The notes: generated by a model from the letters alone, not told the origin. 12,770 nucleotides of DNA from an uncultured Bacillus sp. (GCA_934215995.1 CAKQBC010000038.1:1-12770); one strand, 5' to 3'. Shown: positions 1-6,106, numbered from the stretch's first letter. Numbers and translations: made by a program.

Positions 1-159
1 TCTGAAAACTTAACTGCTGCGGAATCTCGTATCCGTGACGTAGATATGGCGAAAGAAATGATGGAACAAACTAAGAATTCTATTCTTTCTCAAGCAGCAC
101 AAGCAATGCTTGCTCAAGCAAACCAACAGCCACAAGGAGTTCTCCAACTTCTTCGATAA
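1..159 (+). CDS. hag: Flagellin, C-terminal end (partial)
   Basis: Frame 1 is open from the window edge to a TAA, giving the last 52 residues of flagellin. The stretch [14 protein letters not shown] followed by [12 protein letters not shown] and the ending GVLQLLR is the conserved D0 C-terminal helix of Bacillus-type flagellins. This helix packs with the N-terminal helix to form the inner core of the filament and carries the export and polymerisation surface. The 5' part and promoter lie outside the window. Downstream lie fliD (cap) and fliS (flagellin chaperone), as in B. subtilis. The gene symbol follows from sequence and neighbourhood and is near certain. Confidence 0.97.
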   Translation, partial: SENLTAAESRIRDVDMAKEMMEQTKNSILSQAAQAMLAQANQQPQGVLQLLR

Positions 160-179
160 TTTTAGATTAGCAATAAGGT

Positions 180-212
180 AAGACCACAGGATAAATCTTG
201 TGGCCTTTATCT
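180..212 (+). terminator. Hairpin after flagellin, probable intrinsic terminator
   Basis: The arms CCACAGG (184-190) and CTTGTGG (197-203) pair over seven positions with one G-U, around a six-base loop. A CCTTTAT run follows. The T-tract is short, so termination may be leaky and let some hag transcripts read into the small ORF whose SD begins at 221. Confidence 0.55.
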
Positions 213-234
213 ATACTAAAAGGAGGTGATTGGT

Positions 235-447
235 TTGGAAATCAATGATACTATGTTAAATAACACAAAAGTTCAAGTCTCTATAATAGCGGTTGAGGGC
301 AAACAGTATCTCGTTTATTTGCATACAGTCGGCATGTTCAGGGCAATGGTAGAAGATATAGAAACAAAAGAAAGGGCTTATTCAGATGAAGCCTACAGCA
401 GTAGTGGTGAAGCGGTAATGAATGCAATAGAAAAGTTAAATAGATAA
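235..447 (+). CDS. Small protein of unknown function (70 aa)
   Basis: I do not recognise this protein. A GTG at 226 is in frame but lies inside the SD itself. AGGAGG at 221-226 sits eight bases before the TTG at 235, so TTG is the better start and gives 70 residues. The product is soluble-looking, with no signal peptide or membrane segment. A strand-rich first half (VQVSIIAVEGKQYLVYLHTVG) is followed by an acidic, probably helical C-terminus (SSGEAVMNAIEKLNR). It lies between the hag hairpin and a second terminator-like hairpin, so it is either made from hag read-through or from a promoter I cannot see. The strong SD and clean spacing argue that it is translated. The B. subtilis order as I recall it has no gene in this position. 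A flagellar role is suggested only by location. Confidence 0.7.
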   Translation: MEINDTMLNNTKVQVSIIAVEGKQYLVYLHTVGMFRAMVEDIETKERAYSDEAYSSSGEAVMNAIEKLNR

Positions 448-460
448 TTGGTAATTTGAA

Positions 461-487
461 AGGGACTTTCAATTAGGGTCTCTTTTT
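461..487 (+). terminator. Probable intrinsic terminator after the 70-aa ORF
   Basis: AGGGAC (461-466) pairs with GTCTCT (478-483) over six positions with one G-U, and TTTT (484-487) follows. A competing hairpin, TTGAAA/TTTCAA around GGGAC, overlaps its 5' arm. The two structures could be alternatives. Confidence 0.5.
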
Positions 488-565
488 ACATATAAAGGTA
501 ATAAAGAAAAATATGAGTATATATTATAAACTTGAACATACATGTGAATGATGTTCATCAAATTA

Positions 566-604
566 GGGCTTCTCTCTTCGGAGGGAAGTCCCTTTTCTAT
601 TTTG
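566..604 (+). terminator. Strong intrinsic terminator with TTCG tetraloop
   Basis: GGGCTTCTCTC (566-576) pairs with GAGGGAAGTCCC (581-592) over eleven positions, with one bulged T and one G-U. It closes on a C(TTCG)G tetraloop and is followed by TTTTCTATTTT. This is one of the best terminators in the window. It lies only 12 bases upstream of the SD of the next small ORF, so it could act as an attenuator rather than the end of a gene. Confidence 0.8.
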
Positions 605-621
605 AAGGAGGAATCGTAATC

Positions 622-771
622 ATGAAAAATCAATCAGCCAAACATGTAAACATTGTTAGCCTAAAGCTAGTGAAGGAATCGAGTATGCTTTACAAGAATC
701 ACTGTATACGAAGCCGAGAGGATGGTTACCAATTGTTGAAGCAGATGGCAGGTAAGTACATAACTAATTAA
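622..771 (+). pseudogene. Truncated RadC/JAB-domain-like fragment (49 aa)
   Basis: The ATG at 622 follows AAGGAGG (605-611) at ten bases, a fully typical initiation site. A TTG at 532 is in frame but has no SD and would read through the terminator, so I reject it. The 49-residue product has the pattern VNIVSLKLVKESSMLY, then IRSREDGYQLL. I recognise this as the start of RadC-like JAB-domain proteins, which typically read VNIVS-KLVKE-S-LY followed by I-SPEDA--L. In those proteins the catalytic JAB domain (HxH and HNHPSG motifs) comes later. Here the frame stops right after the N-terminal segment, so the metalloprotease-like part is missing. It is most likely a remnant of an accessory or mobile gene. 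A still-expressed micro-protein is possible, because the initiation site is intact. The family call is from memory of the motif only. Confidence 0.55.
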
Positions 772-818
772 TTAATCAGTCATTGTATATAAGGAATAAA
801 AGATAGACTAACTTTATA

Positions 819-845
819 TAAACATCTTTCCTTTTATGTCGATAA
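819..845 (+). promoter_or_regulatory. Sigma-D (SigD/FliA-type) promoter of the flaG operon
   Basis: TAAA at 819-822, a 15-base spacer, then GTCGATAA at 838-845. The B. subtilis sigma-D consensus is TAAA-N14-16-GCCGATAT, so the match is 4/4 and 6/8 with ideal spacing. The start point would be near 852, about 30 bases before the flaG start codon. This fits late flagellar gene control. Confidence 0.85.
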
Positions 846-882
846 ATTTTATATATGTTGTGTATCGAGAGGAGCGGCTAAT

Positions 883-1239
883 GTGTTGGATAAAATTGGA
901 GGGCAGAATCAATTGTTTCAACCAGTCACCAAGCAAGTACACGAAAAAACAGTCGGTTCAATTTTGATAGAAAAAGAAAGAAAGCATGAAAAAAATCAAG
1001 TCACTTCACCTATGGATAAGGATGAGATGGAAAAGGTAGTTCAGGGCATGAATGACTTCCTTAAACCAGCAAGCACCCATTTGAAGTTTGAGTTTCATGA
1101 TGAATTGAAGGAATATTATGTTTCGATTGTCGATGATGTTACCCATGAAGTTGTAAAAGAGATTCCTGCAAAAAAGATGCTGGATATGTATGCTGCCATG
1201 ACGGAATTTCTGGGAATCTTAGTCGATAAGAAAATTTAA
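883..1239 (+). CDS. flaG: FlaG family flagellar protein
   Basis: The 118-aa product is close to the usual length for FlaG/YvyC. The first 50 residues are charged and low in complexity. The C-terminal half, from LKFEFHDELKEYYVSIVDD to VVKEIPAKKMLDMYAAMTEFLGILVD, is the conserved FlaG domain. FlaG-type proteins influence flagellar filament length in other bacteria; the molecular role in Bacillus is not well settled. The start is GTG 883, with AGAGGAG (868-874) eight bases ahead. TTG 886 is a less well spaced alternative. The gene directly follows the sigma-D promoter and is the first gene of flaG-fliD-fliS-fliT, 17 bases before fliD. It matches yvyC of B. subtilis in position. Confidence 0.92.
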   Translation: MLDKIGGQNQLFQPVTKQVHEKTVGSILIEKERKHEKNQVTSPMDKDEMEKVVQGMNDFLKPASTHLKFEFHDELKEYYVSIVDDVTHEVVKEIPAKKMLDMYAAMTEFLGILVDKKI

Positions 1240-1256
1240 GCAGGGGAGGTTGAAAC

Positions 1257-3050
1257 ATGGTTACAAGAATTGGCGGACTTGCCAGCGGGATGGATATTGA
1301 TTCCATAGTGGAAAATATGTTAAAAGTTCAGCGGGTACCATTAGATCAAGTGAAACAAAAGAAACAGATTCTGGAATGGCAACGGGATGATTATCGATCC
1401 ATGAATACTATGTTATTGAATTTTAAAAATAATGAGTTATTCAATATGAAGCTTACGCCAAGCTATCGTGCTAAAACAGTTAGCTCCTCTGATGATAGTA
1501 AGGTGTCCGTATCGGCCACAAGCGGAGCCAATCCTTCTTCATACACAATCAAAAACGTTACGCATTTGGCTACTGCGGAAGTTATTAAAAATGGTGGGTC
1601 GATTGTTAAAGAAAGTCAATCTTTTAGTGTAAATGAGAGTCTCTTTAGTCAACGGGACAAATTAAAGAACTCAAATATTAAGTGGAATGAGGGAGTGATC
1701 CTTACTAAAAGTATCATAACAACGGCAACGGAAGATCCTACTGTTATAAAGACGAAACTTGAAAACCTTAAAGATAATTCTATGGCAGATTGGAGTATCA
1801 AGGTTGATGAGACCTCTTATAAGGTTGTACAATCCGTAACCGACGTGACTGATTTGAAGGATGATGAAGTATTCATAAATAAATCGGGCGATTTGACATT
1901 TGGAAGCAATGTGAAAACTGGTGCAAACATACAAATCACTTACATCGGAAATTCGGAGGATGGAACGGATAAGTACACTACTTCATCTATTACGACTTCT
2001 ACTTCTACTGGAGAGAAGTATGAGCAATTTCTTATTAGCAGCAAGGATTCACTAGCAACTTTCCAGAGTAAAATCAATTCATCAAATATAGGGGTCACTT
2101 TGTTCTATGATTCATTCAGTAAGCAAATGACCATTACCAGAAAAGAAACAGGCAATTTTAATGAGACGGAAGCTGATATTGTATTAGAGGGAAACCTGTT
2201 GAATGATGGGTTTCAGTTTGGAACTAGTCAAGGTGCTGACAGAACAGATGGACAAAACGCAATCTTAAACATTAATGGACTGCGAACGGAACGGACATCT
2301 AACTCATTCACAATGGATGGAGTTACTTTCAATCTCAAACAAACCTTCACTGATGAAGTCAGTTTAAATGTAACAAATGACAATACAAAGATTGTGGAGA
2401 ATATTAAGTCCTTCATTGATAAGTACAATGAATTGATCTCTAAAATAAACGGGAAAATCTCAGAAACAAGAAATAAGGATTATCAGCCGCTGACGGATGA
2501 TAATCGGGAAGGCCTAAGCGAAAAGCAGCAGGAAAAATGGGAAGAAATCGCAAAGACAGGACTGTTGAGGAGAGATTCTACCTTGACCAACGTATTAAGT
2601 AGCATGCGTTCGGATTTCTATGGCACAGTGTACAATAATTTGGTGTCCTCTGCCTACAATCAATTAAGCAAGATTGGGATTACGACAACCAGTAATTATC
2701 TTGAAGGCGGGAAGCTGGAGATAAATGAAGCAAAATTACTGAAGGCAATTGAGGAAGACCCGACTTCTGTCGAGAATCTTTTCCGAGGCGAGAATGGAAT
2801 TATTTCGAAGCTGCAGAAAACTGTAACCAATGCGATGGACACCATTAAACTGAAAGCGGGTAGCACACTTTCAACAAACCAATCATTCACAATTGGGCGA
2901 GAGCTTGAAAATCTCACAACCAAACAATCGAGCCTGGAGGATCGTCTGACTATGCTCGAAACAAGATACTGGAAGCAGTTTTCGGCCATGGAAACAGCAA
3001 TCAATCGGGCAAACTCCCAATCAACCTATTTGTCTCAATATTTCGCATAA
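1257..3050 (+). CDS. fliD: Flagellar filament cap protein FliD (HAP2)
   Basis: FliD forms the cap at the tip of the growing filament and folds incoming flagellin subunits into place. The N-terminus (MVTRIGGLASGMDIDSIVENM) is the FliD_N signature, covering about residues 1-100 with a coiled-coil stretch. FliD_C begins near residue 330 with ILNINGLRTERTSNSF and ends in a helical, coiled-coil-like tail of about 70 residues finishing NSQSTYLSQYFA. At 597 aa it is about 100 residues longer than the roughly 500-aa B. subtilis protein. The excess appears to be in the middle (about residues 110-330), the surface-exposed region that varies between strains. ATG 1257 has GGGGAGG (1243-1249) seven bases upstream. 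The gene is co-transcribed with flaG, and fliS follows after 29 bases. Identification is firm; the domain limits are estimates. Confidence 0.97.
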   Translation: MVTRIGGLASGMDIDSIVENMLKVQRVPLDQVKQKKQILEWQRDDYRSMNTMLLNFKNNELFNMKLTPSYRAKTVSSSDDSKVSVSATSGANPSSYTIKNVTHLATAEVIKNGGSIVKESQSFSVNESLFSQRDKLKNSNIKWNEGVILTKSIITTATEDPTVIKTKLENLKDNSMADWSIKVDETSYKVVQSVTDVTDLKDDEVFINKSGDLTFGSNVKTGANIQITYIGNSEDGTDKYTTSSITTSTSTGEKYEQFLISSKDSLATFQSKINSSNIGVTLFYDSFSKQMTITRKETGNFNETEADIVLEGNLLNDGFQFGTSQGADRTDGQNAILNINGLRTERTSNSFTMDGVTFNLKQTFTDEVSLNVTNDNTKIVENIKSFIDKYNELISKINGKISETRNKDYQPLTDDNREGLSEKQQEKWEEIAKTGLLRRDSTLTNVLSSMRSDFYGTVYNNLVSSAYNQLSKIGITTTSNYLEGGKLEINEAKLLKAIEEDPTSVENLFRGENGIISKLQKTVTNAMDTIKLKAGSTLSTNQSFTIGRELENLTTKQSSLEDRLTMLETRYWKQFSAMETAINRANSQSTYLSQYFA

Positions 3051-3079
3051 CCAGTATTGAATAAGGAGTGTCATATACA

Positions 3080-3478
3080 ATGGCAGTTAATAATCCATAT
3101 AAAGTGTACCAACAAAATTCGGTGACTACCGCTTCGCCGGGTGAACTGACAATCATGCTGTATAATGGTTGCCTAAAGTTCATTGCCAAGGCCAAACAAT
3201 CAATTGAAACGAAAAATATTCAGGAGCGCAACACCAATATCCAAAAGGCGCAAAATATCATCTGTGAGCTGATGGTTACATTGGATATGGGCTATGAAGT
3301 TTCTAAAAACATGATGACCTTATATGAATTTATCAATCAGAGATTAACAGATGCCAATATACGTAACGATATCTCTGCTTTGAATGAAGCGGAAGGCCTG
3401 GTAACTGAATTCCGCGATACTTGGAAGCAAGCCATTCAGATCAATCGCCAACAGCAGCACCAAGGCGGCCAGGCATAA
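3080..3478 (+). CDS. fliS: Flagellin export chaperone FliS
   Basis: The 132-aa helical protein binds the C-terminal D0 segment of flagellin in the cytoplasm. It prevents premature polymerisation and delivers flagellin to the export gate. The signature NPYKVYQQNSVTTASPGELTI at the N-terminus, followed by MLYNGCLKFI, is typical FliS, and the remainder is a predicted helical bundle with a polar Gln-rich tail. A GTG at 3068 is in frame but overlaps the SD. AAGGAG (3063-3068) with ATG 3080 eleven bases later is the credible start. The stop overlaps the fliT start by one base, so the two are probably translationally coupled. In B. subtilis, FliS also feeds into FliW/CsrA control of flagellin; neither fliW nor csrA is in this window. 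Confidence 0.96.
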   Translation: MAVNNPYKVYQQNSVTTASPGELTIMLYNGCLKFIAKAKQSIETKNIQERNTNIQKAQNIICELMVTLDMGYEVSKNMMTLYEFINQRLTDANIRNDISALNEAEGLVTEFRDTWKQAIQINRQQQHQGGQA

Positions 3479-3822
3479 TGCGTGACGCTATAAAAGATTG
3501 CTATTTGGTCACAGAGGAATTGCATTCATTATCCAGTGAAAAAGACCCAACGGATAAGCAGATTGAAAAAATCGAATCACTTTTAAATCAAAGAGAAGAA
3601 TTTTTGAAACAAGTGGTTCCTCCCTTCACAGATGAAGAGCAAAATCTAGGCCGCCAGATGGTTGGATGGAACGAGGGAATTGATGCAAATTTGAATGCTA
3701 TAAAGCAAACCATCGGCAGTAAAATCAAAGAACTGAACCATACGAAAAAAACACTTCCAAAGTACAACGCTTATGGGGCACCTGCCGGAGTAGATGCGTA
3801 CTTTTATGATAAAAAGAAGTAA
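3478..3822 (+). CDS. fliT: Flagellar protein FliT
   Basis: The 114-aa helical protein is the FliT-type chaperone. In enterobacteria FliT binds FliD, and the Bacillus member of the operon is assigned the same role. The heptad-like text IEKIESLLNQREEFLKQV, then PPFTDEEQNLGRQMVGWNE and the ending KYNAYGAPAGVDAYFYDKKK match Bacillus FliT. The frame is open upstream from 3421 inside fliS, but that extension copies the fliS tail in another frame. ATG 3478 in the junction TAATG is the proper start. There is only a weak SD, as expected for coupled re-initiation after fliS. It is the last gene of the operon, directly before a strong terminator. Confidence 0.9.
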   Translation: MRDAIKDCYLVTEELHSLSSEKDPTDKQIEKIESLLNQREEFLKQVVPPFTDEEQNLGRQMVGWNEGIDANLNAIKQTIGSKIKELNHTKKTLPKYNAYGAPAGVDAYFYDKKK

Positions 3823-3827
3823 AAATC

Positions 3828-3878
3828 AAACAGTCATCGAGTCCTGAATCTCCAGGATTCCGATGGCTGTTTCATTTC
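3828..3878 (+). terminator. Terminator of the flaG-fliD-fliS-fliT operon
   Basis: The outer arms AAACAGTCATCG (3828-3839) and CGATGGCTGTTT (3861-3872) pair over twelve positions with one T-G. After one bulged C, an inner AGTCCTG/CAGGATT stem continues with a six-base loop. The downstream TTTCATTTCTT is interrupted, but the stem is very long. Confidence 0.85.
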
Positions 3879-3943
3879 TTGGCAGTATGTGCGTCTAGGA
3901 TGTTAAACGAATTAGATTAAATTAGACGATTTTTTTTAATTTG

Positions 3944-4275
3944 TTTTTGTGCATAATCAGTGGAATGCACAAGGAAACGGCCTTTTGACGGCAGTAAGTA
4001 CTCAATCTAACAATAGTTTTTGTGCATAATCAGTGGAATGCACAAGAAACGGCCTTTTGACAGCAGTAAGTACTCAATCTAACGATAATTTTTGTGCATA
4101 ATCAGTGGCATGCACAAGGAAACGGCCTTTTGACGGGAGTAAGTACTCAATCTAACGATAATTTTTGTGCATAATCAGTGGAATGCACAAGGAAACGACC
4201 TTTTGACGGGAGTAAGTACTCAATCTAACGATAATTTTTGTGCATAATCTATGGAATACACTAAAAAACGACCTT
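3944..4275 (+). repeat. Tandem 73-bp repeat array, four full copies plus a decayed fifth
   Basis: Copies begin with TTTTTGTGCAT at 3944, 4017, 4089, 4162 and 4235, giving periods of 73, 72, 73 and 73. The second copy lacks one G after its palindrome. Each full copy contains, in order, the palindrome TTGTGCAT-10 bases-ATGCACAA, then AAACGGCC (AAACGACC in copy four), TTTTGACGG (TTTTGACAG in copy two), AGTAAGTACT and CAATCTAAC. Copies one to four differ by only a few substitutions. The fifth has mutated palindrome arms and fades out near 4275. Copies three and four also carry a second palindrome, GAGTA-AG-TACTC. There are no ORFs. The function is unknown; regulatory binding sites, a small structured RNA or a degenerate dispersed repeat are all possible. 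Confidence 0.93.
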
Positions 4276-4477
4276 ATTATAATGGTCTGTAAATTAATAT
4301 AATGACTATCTGGCACTATACTTATTAAGATGATATGTTCCCTCTTCTAAAGATAATAGACAATAAAACAAGTACAAAAAAATTCTTGAAACACATAGAA
4401 GCGAAGCTGGGTCATTGAGTGATATTCTATAAACGCAAAACAAATTAAACCCCTCACCTACATCCTCACCCGCATCC
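4276..4477. other. AT-rich intergenic stretch without a recognisable gene
   Basis: I see no ORF with a usable SD and no terminator or tRNA. The right end (4450-4480) is pyrimidine-rich and repeats the short motifs CCTCACC and CCTACAT. Together with the repeat array and the methyltransferase remnant it makes up about 1.6 kb of accessory DNA between fliT and hpf. Confidence 0.6.
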
Positions 4478-4494
4478 CTACATATAATATGTAG
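4478..4494. promoter_or_regulatory. 17-bp perfect palindrome, operator-like
   Basis: CTACATA-TAA-TATGTAG is a perfect inverted repeat with 7-bp arms. It embeds TATAAT (4483-4488), which could be a -10 box, though no convincing -35 lies 17 bases upstream. It is about 30-50 bases before the start of the methyltransferase remnant and may have been its operator or promoter. Confidence 0.4.
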
Positions 4495-4523
4495 TCATTC
4501 AACAGTGAAGGAAACAGGAAAGG

Positions 4524-5319
4524 ATGAAACGCATGCATGGAACGTATATAGGGGAAGGGAAGATGCTGATCAGGTCGGTGTGGGGGAGCCATTTGATTGT
4601 GCCTGTCGGGGATTTGACATTATGCCTTACTTGATTACGTTGGGGATTCTCGAACGCCGCTGACGAATTTTTTCCTGAAGCGGGTGAAGCCTGGGGATGT
4701 GGTGTTTGATATCGGGGCAAACAGTGGGTATAACACGACGATGCTTCGGAGGCTTGTCGGTTCGCGCGGGAAGGTGGCCGCATTTAAGATGACCCGAATA
4801 TGTACCGGTTCCCCACGGATAATATCGGCACGAACTATCTGTATGCACAGGTGGAGCTCCGAAAGCGCACGGTCTTTTCCAAGGAGACCGAGTTGACTTT
4901 GCATATGTCGGAAAAGTTTGCCGGCAATTCTTAGATTTATAAGCGTGACAGCAGTGAACTCCGCGATTTTGATACGCGGTTCGATCCGGTCGTGCAGGAG
5001 GTGTCCGTCCAGGCGGATACGCTTGGGCTGATCGGGTATTACCCGAAGGTTGACTACATATTGAAGGCGGGGAATACGAAGCGTTTCTCGGTATGAAGGA
5101 AATGCTCGCAAAAGGAATTGCCGGCACGGTGATTTCGAATGGGCTAGGCAGGCGCTCAAAGAGAACACAGATGCATTCGTGGCTTTGCTTGGAGAGCTGT
5201 CCAACCAATCGGGGATGGTGTTTTACTACCTCGATGCAGAAGGGAATCCGATTCCGACGACGCTGGCTGACTTCACCCGGGCTGATTTCATCCATAGTGT
5301 ATTATCGAAGCCTCTTTAA
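4524..5319 (+). pseudogene. FkbM-family SAM-dependent methyltransferase, multiply disrupted
   Basis: Joining four frames recovers a near full-length FkbM-type methyltransferase. The N-terminal segment MHGTYIGEGKMLIRSVWG (ATG 4524 or 4533) is followed by PYLITLGI. The SAM-binding motif I, KPGDVVFDIGANSGYNTTML, lies at about 4687-4746. The C-terminal part includes GEYEAFLGMKEMLAKGI and runs to TAA 5317-5319. Inferred lesions are a one-base loss near 4620 (early TGA 4632), one near 4658 (TGA 4661), a frame change near 4788, an in-frame TAG at 4932 (SAG of a Ser codon), a loss of about ten bases at 5059-5061 removing most of the conserved IKIDIEG motif, and a one-base loss near 5134. The protein cannot be active. 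FkbM enzymes methylate sugars or small metabolites; a flagellin- or glycan-modifying role is inference from position only. Confidence 0.88.
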
Positions 5320-5335
5320 CAACCGGAACTTGCGC

Positions 5336-5375
5336 CGGCGGGCGGGTACAGTCAGTTTCCTTAAATAAAACTGTC
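5336..5375 (+). terminator. Weak hairpin after the methyltransferase remnant
   Basis: GGCGG-(GT)-ACAGT pairs with ACTGTCCGCC as two 5-bp helices separated by a two-base bulge, with a loop of about 17 bases. There is no proper T-tract. It may be a decayed terminator of the dead methyltransferase gene. Confidence 0.3.
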
Positions 5376-5449
5376 CGCCTTCCCATCCATCCGGCCCCGT
5401 GAAAAAAATGTGAAAAATCGAATTCAAAAATTCGACAAATATTTTTAGT

Positions 5450-5485
5450 GTTTCAAACAGGATTAGGAAGGGGTAAAATAGAAGT
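5450..5485 (+). promoter_or_regulatory. Overlapping sigma-B-like and sigma-H-like promoters of hpf
   Basis: Sigma-B-like: GTTTCA (5450-5455), 15 bases, GGGTAA (5471-5476), compared with GTTTAA and GGGTAT. Sigma-H-like: ACAGGATTA (5457-5465) fits RnAGGAWWW exactly. Twelve bases later ATAGAAG (5478-5484) fits RnnGAAT with one mismatch. The B. subtilis homologue yvyD/hpf is known to use both sigma-B and sigma-H, which supports the assignment. Confidence 0.65.
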
Positions 5486-5521
5486 ATAAGGTATAGCTTT
5501 ATTTTAAAGGAGGACTCACTT

Positions 5522-6088
5522 ATGGATTACAACATTCGTGGTGAAAACATTGAGGTAACTCCAGCTCTACGCGATTATGTGGAGAAAAAAATCGGAAAAT
5601 TGGAAAGATATTTTAACAACACTCCAAATGCTAATGTCTATGTAAACTTAAAAGTTTATAGCGATAAAACATCTAAGGTTGAAGTAACGATTCCAATGCC
5701 AAATCTGGTTCTTCGCGCAGAGGAGCGGAACGCAGACATGTATGCCGCAATCGACTTCATTACTGATAAACTTGAACGCCAAATCAGAAAGCATAAGACA
5801 AAAGTGAACCGCAAATTCCGTACGGTCGGCACAGGCGCTGAAATGCCGGCAGAGGTTTTCGCGACTGAAGCAGATGAAGCAGATCCACTTGACGTGCTGG
5901 AGCCGGAAGAGCTTGAAATTGTCCGCAACAAGCGCTTCGACCTGAAGCCGATGGACAGTGAAGAGGCGATTCTTCAAATGAACCTCCTTGGCCATAACTT
6001 CTTTGTCTACACAAATGCGGAAACAGAGATGACAAACGTTGTTTATAAACGGAAAGATGGCCGCTATGGCTTAATCGAGCCTAACTGA
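5522..6088 (+). CDS. hpf: Long-form ribosome hibernation promoting factor
   Basis: Long-form HPF binds the 30S decoding region in stationary phase or stress and dimerises 70S ribosomes into inactive 100S particles. The 188-aa length is that of the long form. Residues 1 to about 105 (MDYNIRGENIEVTPALRDYV to the basic helix RQIRKHKTKVNRK) form the ribosome-binding HPF/RaiA domain. A linker rich in acidic residues (about 110-130) follows. The C-terminal dimerisation domain, about 132-188, contains FDLKPMDSEEAILQMNLLGH and ends YKRKDGRYGLIEPN. ATG 5522 follows AAAGGAGG at about eight bases. The gene has its own stress-type promoter and terminator, so it is monocistronic. Its place between fliT and secA is that of yvyD in B. 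subtilis. Confidence 0.97.
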   Translation: MDYNIRGENIEVTPALRDYVEKKIGKLERYFNNTPNANVYVNLKVYSDKTSKVEVTIPMPNLVLRAEERNADMYAAIDFITDKLERQIRKHKTKVNRKFRTVGTGAEMPAEVFATEADEADPLDVLEPEELEIVRNKRFDLKPMDSEEAILQMNLLGHNFFVYTNAETEMTNVVYKRKDGRYGLIEPN

Positions 6089-6106
6089 ACCTTTCGCTAA
6101 TCCAAA

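Noticed and set aside
495..521. Second sigma-D-like promoter (TAAA followed 15-16 bases later by ATGAGTAT)
   Set aside because: Only two to three of eight positions match the -10 consensus.
532..621. Upstream in-frame extension of the RadC-like stub from TTG 532
   Set aside because: There is no SD at 532 and the extension would run through the strong TTCG terminator. ATG 622 has an ideal SD.
3421..3477. N-terminal extension of fliT into fliS
   Set aside because: The extra codons are the fliS tail read in another frame. The TAATG junction with ATG 3478 is the usual coupled start.
3944..4275. CRISPR array
   Set aside because: The whole 73-bp unit repeats with no unique spacers, and no cas genes are nearby. 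It is a plain tandem repeat.
4684..4896. Separate 70-aa gene
   Set aside because: It is the SAM-binding segment of the broken FkbM gene followed by out-of-frame sequence after a frameshift, not an independent gene.
4627..5295. Two long minus-strand open frames (222 and 189 aa) over the methyltransferase remnant
   Set aside because: The + strand recovers FkbM motifs across several frames, while the minus products are Arg/Pro/Ser-rich with no recognisable motif.
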